DNA of 20,561 nt from an uncultured Eubacteriales bacterium (GTDB taxonomy: Bacteria; Bacillota; Clostridia; Oscillospirales; Oscillospiraceae): positions 1-20,561 of the forward strand of contig URCY01000035.1 of NCBI GenBank assembly GCA_900546415.1. The letters run 5' to 3'. Below the pieces are notes generated by a model. It saw only the letters and a program-made list of their open reading frames with translations. It searched no databases and had not been told where the DNA came from. Made by a program: the position numbers and the translations under genes. Below are positions 13,825-20,561 of this stretch, piece after piece (position 1 is the first letter of the stretch; the number at the start of each line of letters is the position of its first letter).

Positions 13825-16119
13825 ATGAGTTTTGTGAAATATCGAGTGAAAGAGGTCGCCGCGGATTTCGGTATGGCGCCGAAGGACATCGCGGAGATCG
13901 TTGGAATTTATTTTGAAAAGCCGAAAAGCAATTCGCAGGTGCTGACCGACGAGCAGCTCAATGCGGTTTTTGACCACATTACGCAGCATCACCAGATCGG
14001 TTCGATCGCGGAGGTCTTTGCCGTCGCGCCCGCGCCCAAGAAGGCCGAGCCGAAGCCTGCGGAAAAGGCCGAGAAGGCGCCCGCCCCGGCGGCGGAAAAG
14101 CCTGCGAAGCCCGAGAAGCCGAAGGAGCCGGAGCGCAAGCGCGAGCGCCGCGTGGTCGACACGAAGGCCGTGACGGTCAACGCCGACCGCTTTGACGACC
14201 GTGTGGACAGCCTGGTCTCCGAGCGTGTGCAGAACTATTCCGGCGGCAAGCAGAAGATCGGCAGCAAGAACCGCAAGAAGGACAACAAGCGCGGTCAGAC
14301 CGGCAACAAGCGCCGCAACGAGGAACAGGAGAAGATGCGCCGCCTCCAGCTTGAGATCATCAAGAAAACGCCGCTGACGGTCAAGATCCCGGATGAGATC
14401 ACGGTCGGCGAGCTTGCCTCGCGCATGAAGAAGACCGCAACCGAGCTGATCAAGGTGCTCATCAAGAACGGCGTGATGGCCAGCATCAACCAGACCATCG
14501 ACTTTGATACCGCCGAGTTCGTTGCCACCGAGCTGGGCTGCAAGGTCGAAAAGGAGGTCGTCGTGACGATCGAGGATCGTCTGATCGACGATCACGAGGA
14601 CTCCGCCGACGAGCTTCAGCCGCGCAGCCCGGTCGTGGTCGTGATGGGTCACGTTGACCACGGCAAGACGAGCCTGCTCGACGCCGTCAGAAAGACGAAC
14701 GTCGTCTCCGGCGAGGCAGGCGGCATCACGCAGCACATCGGCGCTTACACCGTTGAGATCAACGGAAATCCGATCACCTTCCTGGATACGCCGGGACACG
14801 CCGCGTTCACCTCGATGCGCGCGCGCGGCGCAATGTGCACGGATATTGCGATTCTGGTCGTCGCCGCCGACGACGGCATCATGCCGCAGACCGTCGAGGC
14901 GATCAACCACGCCAAGGCCGCGAACATTCCGATCATCGTCGCGGTCAATAAAATGGATAAGCCGGGCGCAAATCCCGACCGCGTCCTGACGCAGCTCACC
15001 GAGCATGACCTTGTCCCGGCCGAATGGGGCGGCGACACCGAGGTCGTGCGGATCTCCGCCAAGACCGGCGCGGGCATCGACGAGCTGCTCGAAACGGTCA
15101 TCATGACGGCGGAGCTGGCCGAGCTGAAGGCCAATCCGAACCGCGCCGGCAAGGGCATTGTCATCGAGGCACGGCTGGACAAGAACCGCGGCCCGATCGC
15201 GACCCTGCTGGTTCAGAACGGCACGCTGCATAAGGGCGACCTCATCATCGCCGGTACGTCTGTCGGCCGCGTCCGCGTTATGACGGACGACAAGGGCCGT
15301 GCGATCACGAGTGCCGGCCCGTCCGTCCCGGTGGAGATCACGGGTCTTGCCGAGACGCCCGCCCCCGGCGACGAGTTCAACGCCGTCAGCGACGAGCGCA
15401 TGGCGCGTCAGCTCGTCGAGCAGCGCAAGCAGGCCGAGAAGGACGCTGCCGCGAAGCTCACAAGCAAGGTCACGCTCGACAACCTCTTTGCCAAGATGCA
15501 GGAGGGCGAGATGAAGGAGCTGAACCTGATCGTCAAGGCCGACGTGCAGGGCTCTGCCGAGGCCGTCAAGGCCAGCCTGGAGAAGCTCTCGAACGACGAG
15601 GTGCGCGTCCGCGTGATCCACGCCGGTGTCGGCGCGATCAACGAATCCGACATTCTGCTTGCCTCCACGTCCAACGCGATTGTCGTCGGCTTCAACGTCC
15701 GTCCGGACGCCGCAGCCGCCGCCTCTGCGCAGCGCTCGAACGTTGATTTGCGGATGTACCGCGTGATCTATGACGCCATCGACGAGATCGAGGCGGCCAT
15801 GAAGGGTATGCTTGCGCCGAAGTTCCGTGAGGTCGTGATCGGCCACGCCGAGGTGCGCCAGACCTATAAGGTCTCGGCGATCGGCACGATCGCCGGCTGC
15901 TATGTCAAGGACGGCAAGATCACCCGCGACGGTCAGGTGCGCGTCCTGCGCGACAACATCGTCATCTACGAGGGCAACATCGGCTCGCTGCAGCGCTTCA
16001 AGGACTCCGTCAAGGAGGTCGCACAGAATTACGAATGCGGCATGTCCATCGAGAAGTTCAACGACATCAAAGAGGGCGACATCTTTGAATGCTTCGTCAT
16101 GGAGGAGATTCCCCGCTGA
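13825..16119 (+). CDS. infB: Translation initiation factor IF-2
   Basis: This 764-residue GTPase places initiator tRNA in the P site and drives subunit joining. An IF2-type N-terminal helix domain (residues about 1-55) is followed by an Ala/Pro/Lys/Glu linker (about 65-115), a basic stretch, and a second N-domain (about 185-235). The G domain follows: GHVDHGKT (275-282), DTPGH (321-325) and NKMD (375-378). The remaining domains II, III and C2 end at FECFVMEEIPR, as in other IF-2s. The start is ATG with GAGGAGG. A hairpin pair follows before rbfA. Confidence 0.98.
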   Translation: MSFVKYRVKEVAADFGMAPKDIAEIVGIYFEKPKSNSQVLTDEQLNAVFDHITQHHQIGSIAEVFAVAPAPKKAEPKPAEKAEKAPAPAAEKPAKPEKPKEPERKRERRVVDTKAVTVNADRFDDRVDSLVSERVQNYSGGKQKIGSKNRKKDNKRGQTGNKRRNEEQEKMRRLQLEIIKKTPLTVKIPDEITVGELASRMKKTATELIKVLIKNGVMASINQTIDFDTAEFVATELGCKVEKEVVVTIEDRLIDDHEDSADELQPRSPVVVVMGHVDHGKTSLLDAVRKTNVVSGEAGGITQHIGAYTVEINGNPITFLDTPGHAAFTSMRARGAMCTDIAILVVAADDGIMPQTVEAINHAKAANIPIIVAVNKMDKPGANPDRVLTQLTEHDLVPAEWGGDTEVVRISAKTGAGIDELLETVIMTAELAELKANPNRAGKGIVIEARLDKNRGPIATLLVQNGTLHKGDLIIAGTSVGRVRVMTDDKGRAITSAGPSVPVEITGLAETPAPGDEFNAVSDERMARQLVEQRKQAEKDAAAKLTSKVTLDNLFAKMQEGEMKELNLIVKADVQGSAEAVKASLEKLSNDEVRVRVIHAGVGAINESDILLASTSNAIVVGFNVRPDAAAAASAQRSNVDLRMYRVIYDAIDEIEAAMKGMLAPKFREVVIGHAEVRQTYKVSAIGTIAGCYVKDGKITRDGQVRVLRDNIVIYEGNIGSLQRFKDSVKEVAQNYECGMSIEKFNDIKEGDIFECFVMEEIPR

Positions 16120-16125
16120 TTTTCC

Positions 16126-16162
16126 GGCAGGACGCGGCAAATGTCGCGTCCTGCCTGATTTT
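16126..16162 (+). terminator. Terminator-like hairpin between infB and rbfA
   Basis: An 11-bp perfect stem (16126-16136 and 16145-16155) with an 8-base loop is followed by TGATTTTA, a weak T-run. A second, shorter stem follows at 16172-16181 and 16188-16197. Since rbfA lies only 110 nt beyond infB with no strong promoter seen, partial termination or an mRNA processing/stability role is more likely than a full stop. Confidence 0.55.
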
Positions 16163-16229
16163 ATGACAGAAGGACGCCCGGCTGAGACCGGACGTCCGCC
16201 CACGGTTTATCGAAATAGGAGGAAACATT

Positions 16230-16604
16230 ATGGCATCCAACCGAATCGGCCGGATCAACGAAGAGATCCAGCGCGAGCTTGCGGAGCTTCTGCGTGAGCT
16301 GAAGGATCCGCGCGTGCACAAGACGATGCTGTCGATCACGCATGTGGAGACGACCCCGGATCTGCGCTATGCAAAGGTCTATGTGTCGCTGCTCGACAAG
16401 GAATATACCAAGGAGACGCTGGCCGGGCTGAAGTCCTCGGCGGGCTATCTGCGCCGCGAGCTGGGGCGCACGCTTCAGCTGCGCTATACGCCGGAGCTGC
16501 AATGGCAGGCCGACGATTCCATCGTGCAGGGCGCGCACATTCTTGACATCCTGTCCAAGCTGGACATCCCGGAGGACGAGCATGAAGACGCTGAGCATTC
16601 CTGA
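16230..16604 (+). CDS. rbfA: Ribosome-binding factor A
   Basis: This 124-residue KH-fold protein matures the 5' end of 16S rRNA and helps at low temperature. Opening MASNRIGRINEEIQRELAEL, LSITHVETTPDLRYAKVYVS and SSAGYLRRELGRTLQLRYTP are the standard RbfA motifs. Start ATG with AGGAGG upstream; the C-terminus is acidic (PEDEHEDAEHS). It overlaps the DHH gene by 23 nt, so the downstream ribosome binding site lies inside rbfA. Confidence 0.97.
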   Translation: MASNRIGRINEEIQRELAELLRELKDPRVHKTMLSITHVETTPDLRYAKVYVSLLDKEYTKETLAGLKSSAGYLRRELGRTLQLRYTPELQWQADDSIVQGAHILDILSKLDIPEDEHEDAEHS

Positions 16605-17538
16605 GGTCGCGGCGTTTCTGCTGCAAGGGGATCGGTATGTGATCCTGACGCACCGCCGCCCCGACGGCGATACGATCGGCTGCGCGGCAGCGCTGTGCGG
16701 CGGTCTGCGCCAGCTCGGCAAGCAGGCGGCGATTCTGGAAAATCCGCAGTTTACCGACAAATTTCGTCCCTATCTGGACGGCCTGACCGTCGCGGAGCTG
16801 CCCGAGAACGCCTGCCTCATCGCGGTGGACATCGCCTCGAGCCAGCTCCTGCCGTATAACGCCGTGAATGACGCCGACCGCATCGAGATGCTGATCGACC
16901 ACCACGGCCGCAACAACGGTTACGCCAAGCGCGGCTTTGTCGACCCCGAGACCGCCGCCTGCGGCGAGCTGATCCTCAAGCTCCTGCTGGAGCTGAAGGT
17001 CACGGTCACGCCGCGTATTGCCGAGGCGCTCTATGTCGCGATTTCGACGGACACCGGCTGCTTCCGCTACAGCAACACGACCGCCGACACCCTGCGCGCG
17101 GCGGCCTATTGCCGCGACTGCGGCGCGGATACCTTTGCGGTCAATCAGGTCATGTTCCTGACGCGGCGCATGGCGCGTCTGCGTCTGGACGCTTATCTGA
17201 CCGAGACGACGCAGCTTTATGCCGGCGGCCTCGTCGCAATCAGCGCCATTCCGAATGACGTCCGGGAGCGCTTGCAGCTCACCGAGGACGATATCGACGA
17301 TATTTCCGGCTTCGGCCGCGAGATCGAGGGCGTCGGCATTGCTGCGATGCTCAAGCAGGAGGGTGACATCGGTAAGATCTCCGTGCGCACCTCACCGGAC
17401 TATGACGCCTCGGCGATCTGCGCCCTGCTCGGCGGCGGCGGCCACCGTGCGGCGGCCGGAGCGACCGTTCCGGGCGGCATTGAGGGCGCGCGCAGGGCGG
17501 TTATGGACGCCATTGCCCGGATCGGAGTTGCGCTCTGA
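16582..17538 (+). CDS. DHH/DHHA1 phosphoesterase, NrnA-like (nanoRNase/pAp phosphatase)
   Basis: This is a 318-residue DHH-family phosphoesterase that probably degrades 2-5 nt RNAs and 3'-phosphoadenosine 5'-phosphate, as NrnA does. The metal-site motifs are in order: THRRPDGDTIG (23-33), VDIAS (motif II), DHHGRN (106-111), and STDTGCFRY (motif IV). The DHHA1 domain ends with GGGGHRAAAG (284-293). Start chosen: ATG 16582, with GGAGG 6 nt upstream inside rbfA; an ATG 39 nt earlier in frame has no ribosome binding site. The gene shares its last base with the truB start. Position between rbfA and truB is usual in Firmicutes. Confidence 0.92.
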   Translation: MKTLSIPEVAAFLLQGDRYVILTHRRPDGDTIGCAAALCGGLRQLGKQAAILENPQFTDKFRPYLDGLTVAELPENACLIAVDIASSQLLPYNAVNDADRIEMLIDHHGRNNGYAKRGFVDPETAACGELILKLLLELKVTVTPRIAEALYVAISTDTGCFRYSNTTADTLRAAAYCRDCGADTFAVNQVMFLTRRMARLRLDAYLTETTQLYAGGLVAISAIPNDVRERLQLTEDDIDDISGFGREIEGVGIAAMLKQEGDIGKISVRTSPDYDASAICALLGGGGHRAAAGATVPGGIEGARRAVMDAIARIGVAL

Positions 17539-18401
17539 TGGCAAGCGGCATCCTGATCGTCGACAAGCCCGCGGGTTGGACGTCGCAGGACGTGGTCAGC
17601 AAGCTGCGCGGCGTGTTTCATGAGCGCCGCGTCGGCCACGGCGGCACGCTCGATCCGATGGCGACCGGCGTTCTGCCGGTATTCCTCGGCCGCGCGACCC
17701 GTGCGGTCGAATTTTTTGAGCACGCGGAAAAAACCTACCGCGCGACCCTGCGCCTCGGCATGACCACCGATACGCAGGACACGACCGGAACGGTGCTGCA
17801 AACCGCGCCCGTCACGGCCGGCCGCGCGGAGCTGGAGGCTGTTATTCAGCGCTTCACGGGAGAGCTTGAGCAGCTCCCGCCGATGTATTCGGCAATCAAG
17901 ATCAACGGGAAAAAGCTCTACGAGATCGCCCGGAAGGGCGGAGAGGTGGAGCGAAAGCCACGAAAAATCACCGTTTTTGAGCTGAGCTTGGAACGATTCG
18001 ACGGCGATACCGCCGAGCTGCTCGTCCATTGCTCCAAGGGCACCTATGTCCGCACGCTCTGCCACGATATCGGCGCGGCGCTCGGCTGCGGCGGCTGCAT
18101 GGCCGCGCTGCGGCGCGTGCAGGCCGGAGCGTTCTCGCTGGAGCAGGCGGTCACGCTCGAGCAGATTCTCTCCGCGCCCGATCCGGCCGCGCTGCTGCTC
18201 CCGACGGACACGCTGTTTGCGGCGCTTCCGGAAAAAACGCTCAACGCCGCGCAGGCGCGCAAATGCCGCAACGGCGCGGATTTTCGGGCCGAATGGCCGG
18301 ACGGGCGCTGCCGCCTGTACGGCGCAGACGGCGAATTTTTGGCGCTGGCGTCGTGCGAACGGGGCGTCGTGCGGACGGTCAAGAGCTTTTTCGTCGTATG
18401 A
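17538..18401 (+). CDS. truB: tRNA pseudouridine-55 synthase TruB
   Basis: This 287-residue enzyme makes pseudouridine 55 in the T-loop of tRNAs. Opening ILIVDKPAGWTSQDVVSKLR, then VGHGGTLDPMATGVLPVFLG with the catalytic aspartate D39, KTYRATLRLGMTTDTQDTTG, and QLPPMYSAIKINGKKLYEIA are the classic motifs. CSKGTYVRTLCHDIGAALGC follows. The C-terminal 75 residues form a PUA-like region. TGATG overlap with the upstream stop indicates translational coupling. Confidence 0.98.
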   Translation: MASGILIVDKPAGWTSQDVVSKLRGVFHERRVGHGGTLDPMATGVLPVFLGRATRAVEFFEHAEKTYRATLRLGMTTDTQDTTGTVLQTAPVTAGRAELEAVIQRFTGELEQLPPMYSAIKINGKKLYEIARKGGEVERKPRKITVFELSLERFDGDTAELLVHCSKGTYVRTLCHDIGAALGCGGCMAALRRVQAGAFSLEQAVTLEQILSAPDPAALLLPTDTLFAALPEKTLNAAQARKCRNGADFRAEWPDGRCRLYGADGEFLALASCERGVVRTVKSFFVV

Positions 18402-18426
18402 CCGGCTTCAGGAAAGGAAGATCAAG

Positions 18427-19320
18427 ATGAAACGCGTGATCGCGCTTGGCTTTTTTGACGGTGTCCACCTCGGCCACGGGGCGCTGCTGCGCCGTACACG
18501 CGAGCTGGCTGACCGCCTCGGCTGCCCGGCCGCTGCGCTGACGCTGGACACACACCCGGACAACCTGCTGCGCGGGACGCCGACGCGCCTGCTCAACACG
18601 CCCGTTGAGCGACGGGAGCTGATGCAGACGCTCTATGGCATCGATGAGGTGCTTGCACTGCACTTTGACGCGGCGACGATGCGCCAGCCGTGGCAGGAAT
18701 TTGTTGAACGGACGCTGATCGGGGCATATTCCGCCGTCCATCTCGTCTGCGGGGCGGATTACCGCTGCGGAAGCGGCGGCGCGGGAACGGCGGAGCTGCT
18801 GCAAGCGTTTTGCGCCGCGCGCGGCGTCGGCTGCGACGTGATCCCACAGCTCTCTATGGACGGCGCGGCCGTCTCGTCTTCGCGCATTCGCGGCTTGATC
18901 GCCTCCGGGGAAATGGCCGAGGCAGTGCGTCTGCTGGGGCATCCGCATTTGCTCAGCGGTACCGTTGTCACCGGCCATCAGCTTGGCCGCACGATCGGCA
19001 TTCCGACCGCAAACCTCGATGTTTCGCCGCAGATCCTGCTCCCGATGGACGGTGTTTATGCCGCTGAAACAGAGGTCGACGGCAGACGCTATCCGGCAGT
19101 CACGAACATCGGGATGCGTCCGACCGTCCACGGCGACTGCCGCACGGTCGAGCCGTGGCTGCTCGATTTCAGCGGCGACCTCTATGGGCGACGTCTGACC
19201 CTGCGTCTGCTGACCTTTTTGCGCGGAGAGCGGCGTTTTCCGTCACTCGAGGCGCTTCAGGCCGAGATCCGGCGCAACGCCGAACAGACCCGCGCGCTGC
19301 TGAGCGACGCAAAACGATAA
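18427..19320 (+). CDS. ribF: Bifunctional riboflavin kinase/FMN adenylyltransferase RibF
   Basis: This 297-residue enzyme makes FMN and FAD from riboflavin. The FMN adenylyltransferase domain holds FFDGVHLGHG (9-18, H14 and H17 of the nucleotidyltransferase motif) and SSSRIRGLIASGEM. The kinase domain holds GTVVTGHQLGRTIGIPTANL and FSGDLYGRRLTLRLLTFLRG, preceded by VEPWLLDF, where most family members read VETHLLDF. The N-terminus starts almost at the first strand, so it lacks the usual 10-15 residue lead. The start ATG has GGAAAGGAAG upstream. It is the last gene of the operon and is followed by a terminator. Confidence 0.95.
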   Translation: MKRVIALGFFDGVHLGHGALLRRTRELADRLGCPAAALTLDTHPDNLLRGTPTRLLNTPVERRELMQTLYGIDEVLALHFDAATMRQPWQEFVERTLIGAYSAVHLVCGADYRCGSGGAGTAELLQAFCAARGVGCDVIPQLSMDGAAVSSSRIRGLIASGEMAEAVRLLGHPHLLSGTVVTGHQLGRTIGIPTANLDVSPQILLPMDGVYAAETEVDGRRYPAVTNIGMRPTVHGDCRTVEPWLLDFSGDLYGRRLTLRLLTFLRGERRFPSLEALQAEIRRNAEQTRALLSDAKR

Positions 19321-19354
19321 TAGCTGCGCAATGTCAATCGCTGCGGGAAAGCAA

Positions 19355-19378
19355 GGGAAGCTCTGATTCAATTGCAAG
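19355..19378 (+). repeat. Isolated end of the MITE-like element (copy D)
   Basis: These 24 nt begin GGGAAGCTCTGATTCAATTG and are identical to the left end of copy A as read on its own strand. Homology stops after GCAAG and the other end is missing. It lies between the ribF stop and the operon terminator. Confidence 0.7.
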
Positions 19379-19388
19379 CACAGCGGCT

Positions 19389-19422
19389 CGTGCCGGAGGG
19401 GAGTGCCTCCGGCACGATTTTT
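19389..19422 (+). terminator. Operon terminator after ribF
   Basis: An 11-bp perfect stem (19389-19399 and 19406-19416) with a 6-base loop, followed by ATTTTTAT. It closes the nusA-infB-ribF operon. Confidence 0.9.
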
Positions 19423-19449
19423 ATGCAGCACGAGCCATGAGCCGGTTTC

Positions 19450-19490
19450 ATACTGATTCTTGATTCAATATTATAATTAAGAATCAGTAT
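19450..19490. repeat. AT-rich inverted repeat, 16-bp arms
   Basis: Arms 19450-19465 and 19475-19490 pair with one G-T position around the 9-base loop CAATATTAT. It lacks a T-run after the stem, so it is not a good terminator. It could be a small palindromic element. Confidence 0.6.
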
Positions 19491-19518
19491 TAGACGATTG
19501 GCAGGGCCATCTTTACGG

Positions 19519-19547
19519 TTGCGTTTCCAGAAAGAATATGGTATACT
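19519..19547 (+). promoter_or_regulatory. Promoter of the small exported protein gene
   Basis: TTGCGT (19519-19524), a 17-nt spacer ending ATGG, and TATACT (19542-19547). TG precedes the -10 box by one base (TGG-TATACT), so it is an extended -10. The leader to the start at 19739 is about 185 nt; I see no clear structure in it. Confidence 0.65.
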
Positions 19548-19738
19548 CAAGGAGAGCGGTCAGAATTGATCGTCTCCGACTGAGCGGTGAAGTTCTTTTC
19601 TCGACCCAAGCGGGTTCAAAAGAGGGAATCTACCCGAAATTCTCCGCGCATGAAGGAAGGTATCTTATTGTTCCGTTCTCTCTTGCCGACGAAATCTGAC
19701 CTTCTGTGGTTCAACAAATCGATGTGGAGGATCTCACA

Positions 19739-19978
19739 ATGAAAAAAACAAAAAAGAGAGCGTTGCTCGTGATTGCGGTGGTTCTTGCGTTGGCGCTCCT
19801 GCTGACTCCGATCCCTCTTGGACTGAAAGACGGCGGGAGCGTTCGATACAAGGCCTTGGTTTATGAGGTCACAAAAATTCATCAGCTTCCCTCGGAGATC
19901 GATGCTGACTACGAGTATATTGAGGGCATTGAGGTCAAGATCCTCGGCGTAACCGTCTATAGAAAAACGAACCATTAA
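19739..19978 (+). CDS. Small membrane-anchored or exported protein, unknown function
   Basis: This 79-residue protein opens with a basic stretch (KKTKKR) and a hydrophobic core of about 18 residues (ALLVIAVVLALALLLTPI), so it has a signal peptide or single membrane anchor. The rest reads GLKDGGSVRYKALVYEVTK and GIEVKILGVTVYRKTNH. I recall similar short proteins of unknown function in Firmicutes but cannot name a family. Start: ATG 19739 with GGAGG 8 nt upstream; a GTG 33 nt earlier in frame is less likely. It has its own promoter and ends just before a degraded gene. Confidence 0.65.
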   Translation: MKKTKKRALLVIAVVLALALLLTPIPLGLKDGGSVRYKALVYEVTKIHQLPSEIDADYEYIEGIEVKILGVTVYRKTNH

Positions 19979-20080
19979 GCGCTTTTTGACAGGGAAGGAG
20001 AGCGTCCATTCTTTCAAAACGCGTGTTGTTTCTTGCGCCGACGTTTGCTGCCAAGGAGCCATTTGCGCGCCTCGATCCGA

Positions 20081-20260
20081 AATGCGAGGAAAGAGGTCCG
20101 TTTCCGTGCTGCCGATCATCGGTGTGTTCATCATACTGATCGCCTGCGGCGGTGGATATTTCATGATGCAGGCCCCAAAAAGGCCGCTGAACAACGACCA
20201 GATCCGGATGCGGATTACATGGATGATGTCGAGGAAGAGTACAAGGGAACCTCTGATTAA
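20081..20260 (+). pseudogene. Broken small membrane protein gene (frameshift, end supplied by MITE copy C)
   Basis: One frame reads MRGKRSVSVLPIIGVFIILI, a single membrane segment ending about YFMMQAPK. At CCCCAAAAA (about 20172-20181) the sensible reading shifts by -1 to KKAAEQRPDPDADYMDDVEE, an acidic tail ending EYKGTSD and TAA. The last codons and stop lie in MITE copy C (from 20245). Without a shift, the first frame runs on to 20300 inside the element with unlikely sequence. No good ribosome binding site precedes the ATG at about 20081, so the start is uncertain. Either an indel or slippage at C-CCA-AAA explains the two frames. Confidence 0.4.
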
Positions 20261-20404
20261 ATTGCAAGAGTGGTCAGTGAGGAATTTTGTTCCAAATTGA
20301 GGTTTGAAAATCTTGAAATCCTTTACGTATTTCAAGATTTTCAAGCTGACAAGTTGTGGCAAAAGACCCGCTGAGCGCCGCAGCCGATTGATTCAGAGGT
20401 TTCC
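20245..20404 (+). mobile_element. MITE-like element copy C (160 bp)
   Basis: It begins GGGAACCTCTGATTAAATTG and ends CGATTGATTCAGAGGTTTCC, and aligns with copy B along its whole length. The interior has a perfect inverted repeat of about 15 bp (TGAAAATCTTGAAAT and its complement) around CCTTTACGT, so the transcript would fold into a long hairpin. No coding capacity. It truncates the small membrane protein gene upstream. Confidence 0.85.
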
Positions 20405-20424
20405 TACATTACAATGTCACCCCG

Positions 20425-20468
20425 CATCGTTTTTCGAACGTTTCGTCATCGTTTTTCAAACGTTTTGT
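20425..20468. repeat. Two tandem 22-bp repeats
   Basis: CATCGTTTTTCGAACGTTTC-GT (20425-20446) is followed directly by a copy (20447-20468) with two base changes. Each unit carries an AACGTTT half. No gene overlaps it. Confidence 0.6.
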
Positions 20469-20510
20469 TCCGAAAACCGTTTCGTTTCTCAACAAAACCT
20501 ATCAGATTTG

Positions 20511-20561
20511 TCATTGCGAGGAGGGCGCGTGCGCCCGACGCGGCAATCTTTGACGGAACGA
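20511..20561. repeat. Dispersed palindromic repeat of the CATTGCGAGG...GCGGCAATC type, runs to window end
   Basis: The arms ATTGC (20513-20517) and GCAAT (20543-20547) enclose an inner stem GGGCGC/GCGCCC (20523-20528 and 20531-20536). I recall repeats opening TGTCATTGCGAGG and closing CGGCAATC in many bacterial genomes, including Clostridia, where they are intergenic. Confidence 0.55.

Noticed and set aside
13591..16203. Very long minus-strand open frame (870 codons) opposite infB
   Set aside because: It is the His/Asp/Arg/Leu-rich complement of a GC-rich gene with biased third positions; infB on the plus strand has all its motifs.
19616..20362. Long minus-strand open frame of 248 codons
   Set aside because: It runs antisense through the small exported protein gene, the broken gene and most of MITE copy C, has no ribosome binding site at its start, and its sequence shows no recognisable family.
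19355..20468. Repeats considered as a CRISPR array
   Set aside because: The copies are few, long, self-complementary and irregularly spaced, with no uniform spacers and no cas genes.

Overview
The window joins the edge of an integrative conjugative element (ICE) to a core chromosomal region of a fairly GC-rich Gram-positive bacterium of the Clostridia. An Oscillospiraceae/Ruminococcaceae-like gut anaerobe is most likely. That placement is inferred from the rimP-nusA-rnpM-L7Ae-infB-rbfA-DHH-truB-ribF gene order, strong AGGAGG ribosome binding sites, a DUF975 membrane protein, the GC-rich codon use and the type of ICE. No rRNA or tRNA genes were found.

Region 1 (1-3700, minus strand) is ICE transfer and maintenance DNA. 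Read leftwards it holds a ParB-like protein with a long Ala/Pro/Lys N-terminal arm, a DUF4406/DUF7768-like protein, an ArdA-type antirestriction protein, PcfB, and the N-terminal part of a VirD4/TcpA coupling ATPase that runs off the window. Three copies of a palindrome of form GGGACA-N3-TGTCYC lie about 1 kb apart in this block.

Region 2 (3700-6420) is a visibly AT-rich insert and junction. It carries one large plus-strand gene, a STAND/AAA-type ATPase whose C-terminus resembles a Swt1-like HEPN domain and which may be a defence gene. Two strong terminators, the C-terminal stub of a tyrosine recombinase and a possible coding relic follow it. The boundary between ICE and chromosome probably lies here.

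Region 3 (6388-11263) is chromosomal. A DUF975 membrane protein gene converges on a four-gene minus-strand operon: a polytopic membrane protein, a FemAB-type peptidoglycan bridge transferase, a divergent alanine racemase, and a YgjV-type membrane protein joined to a GNAT domain. The operon looks related to cell wall precursor and cross-bridge metabolism.

Region 4 (11371-19416) is the plus-strand nusA-infB operon. It has a clear promoter, a leader hairpin that looks like an attenuator, and ribosome maturation, transcription, initiation, nanoRNA degradation, tRNA pseudouridylation and flavin genes, closed by a terminator after ribF.

Region 5 (19417-20561) is a repeat-rich tail with one small exported or membrane protein, a broken small membrane protein gene, and several repeats.

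A family of short inverted-repeat elements (MITE-like, 132-160 bp) occurs three times in full, plus one isolated end. Two copies sit between a promoter and the first gene of a chromosomal transcription unit, and one supplies the stop codon of the broken small gene.
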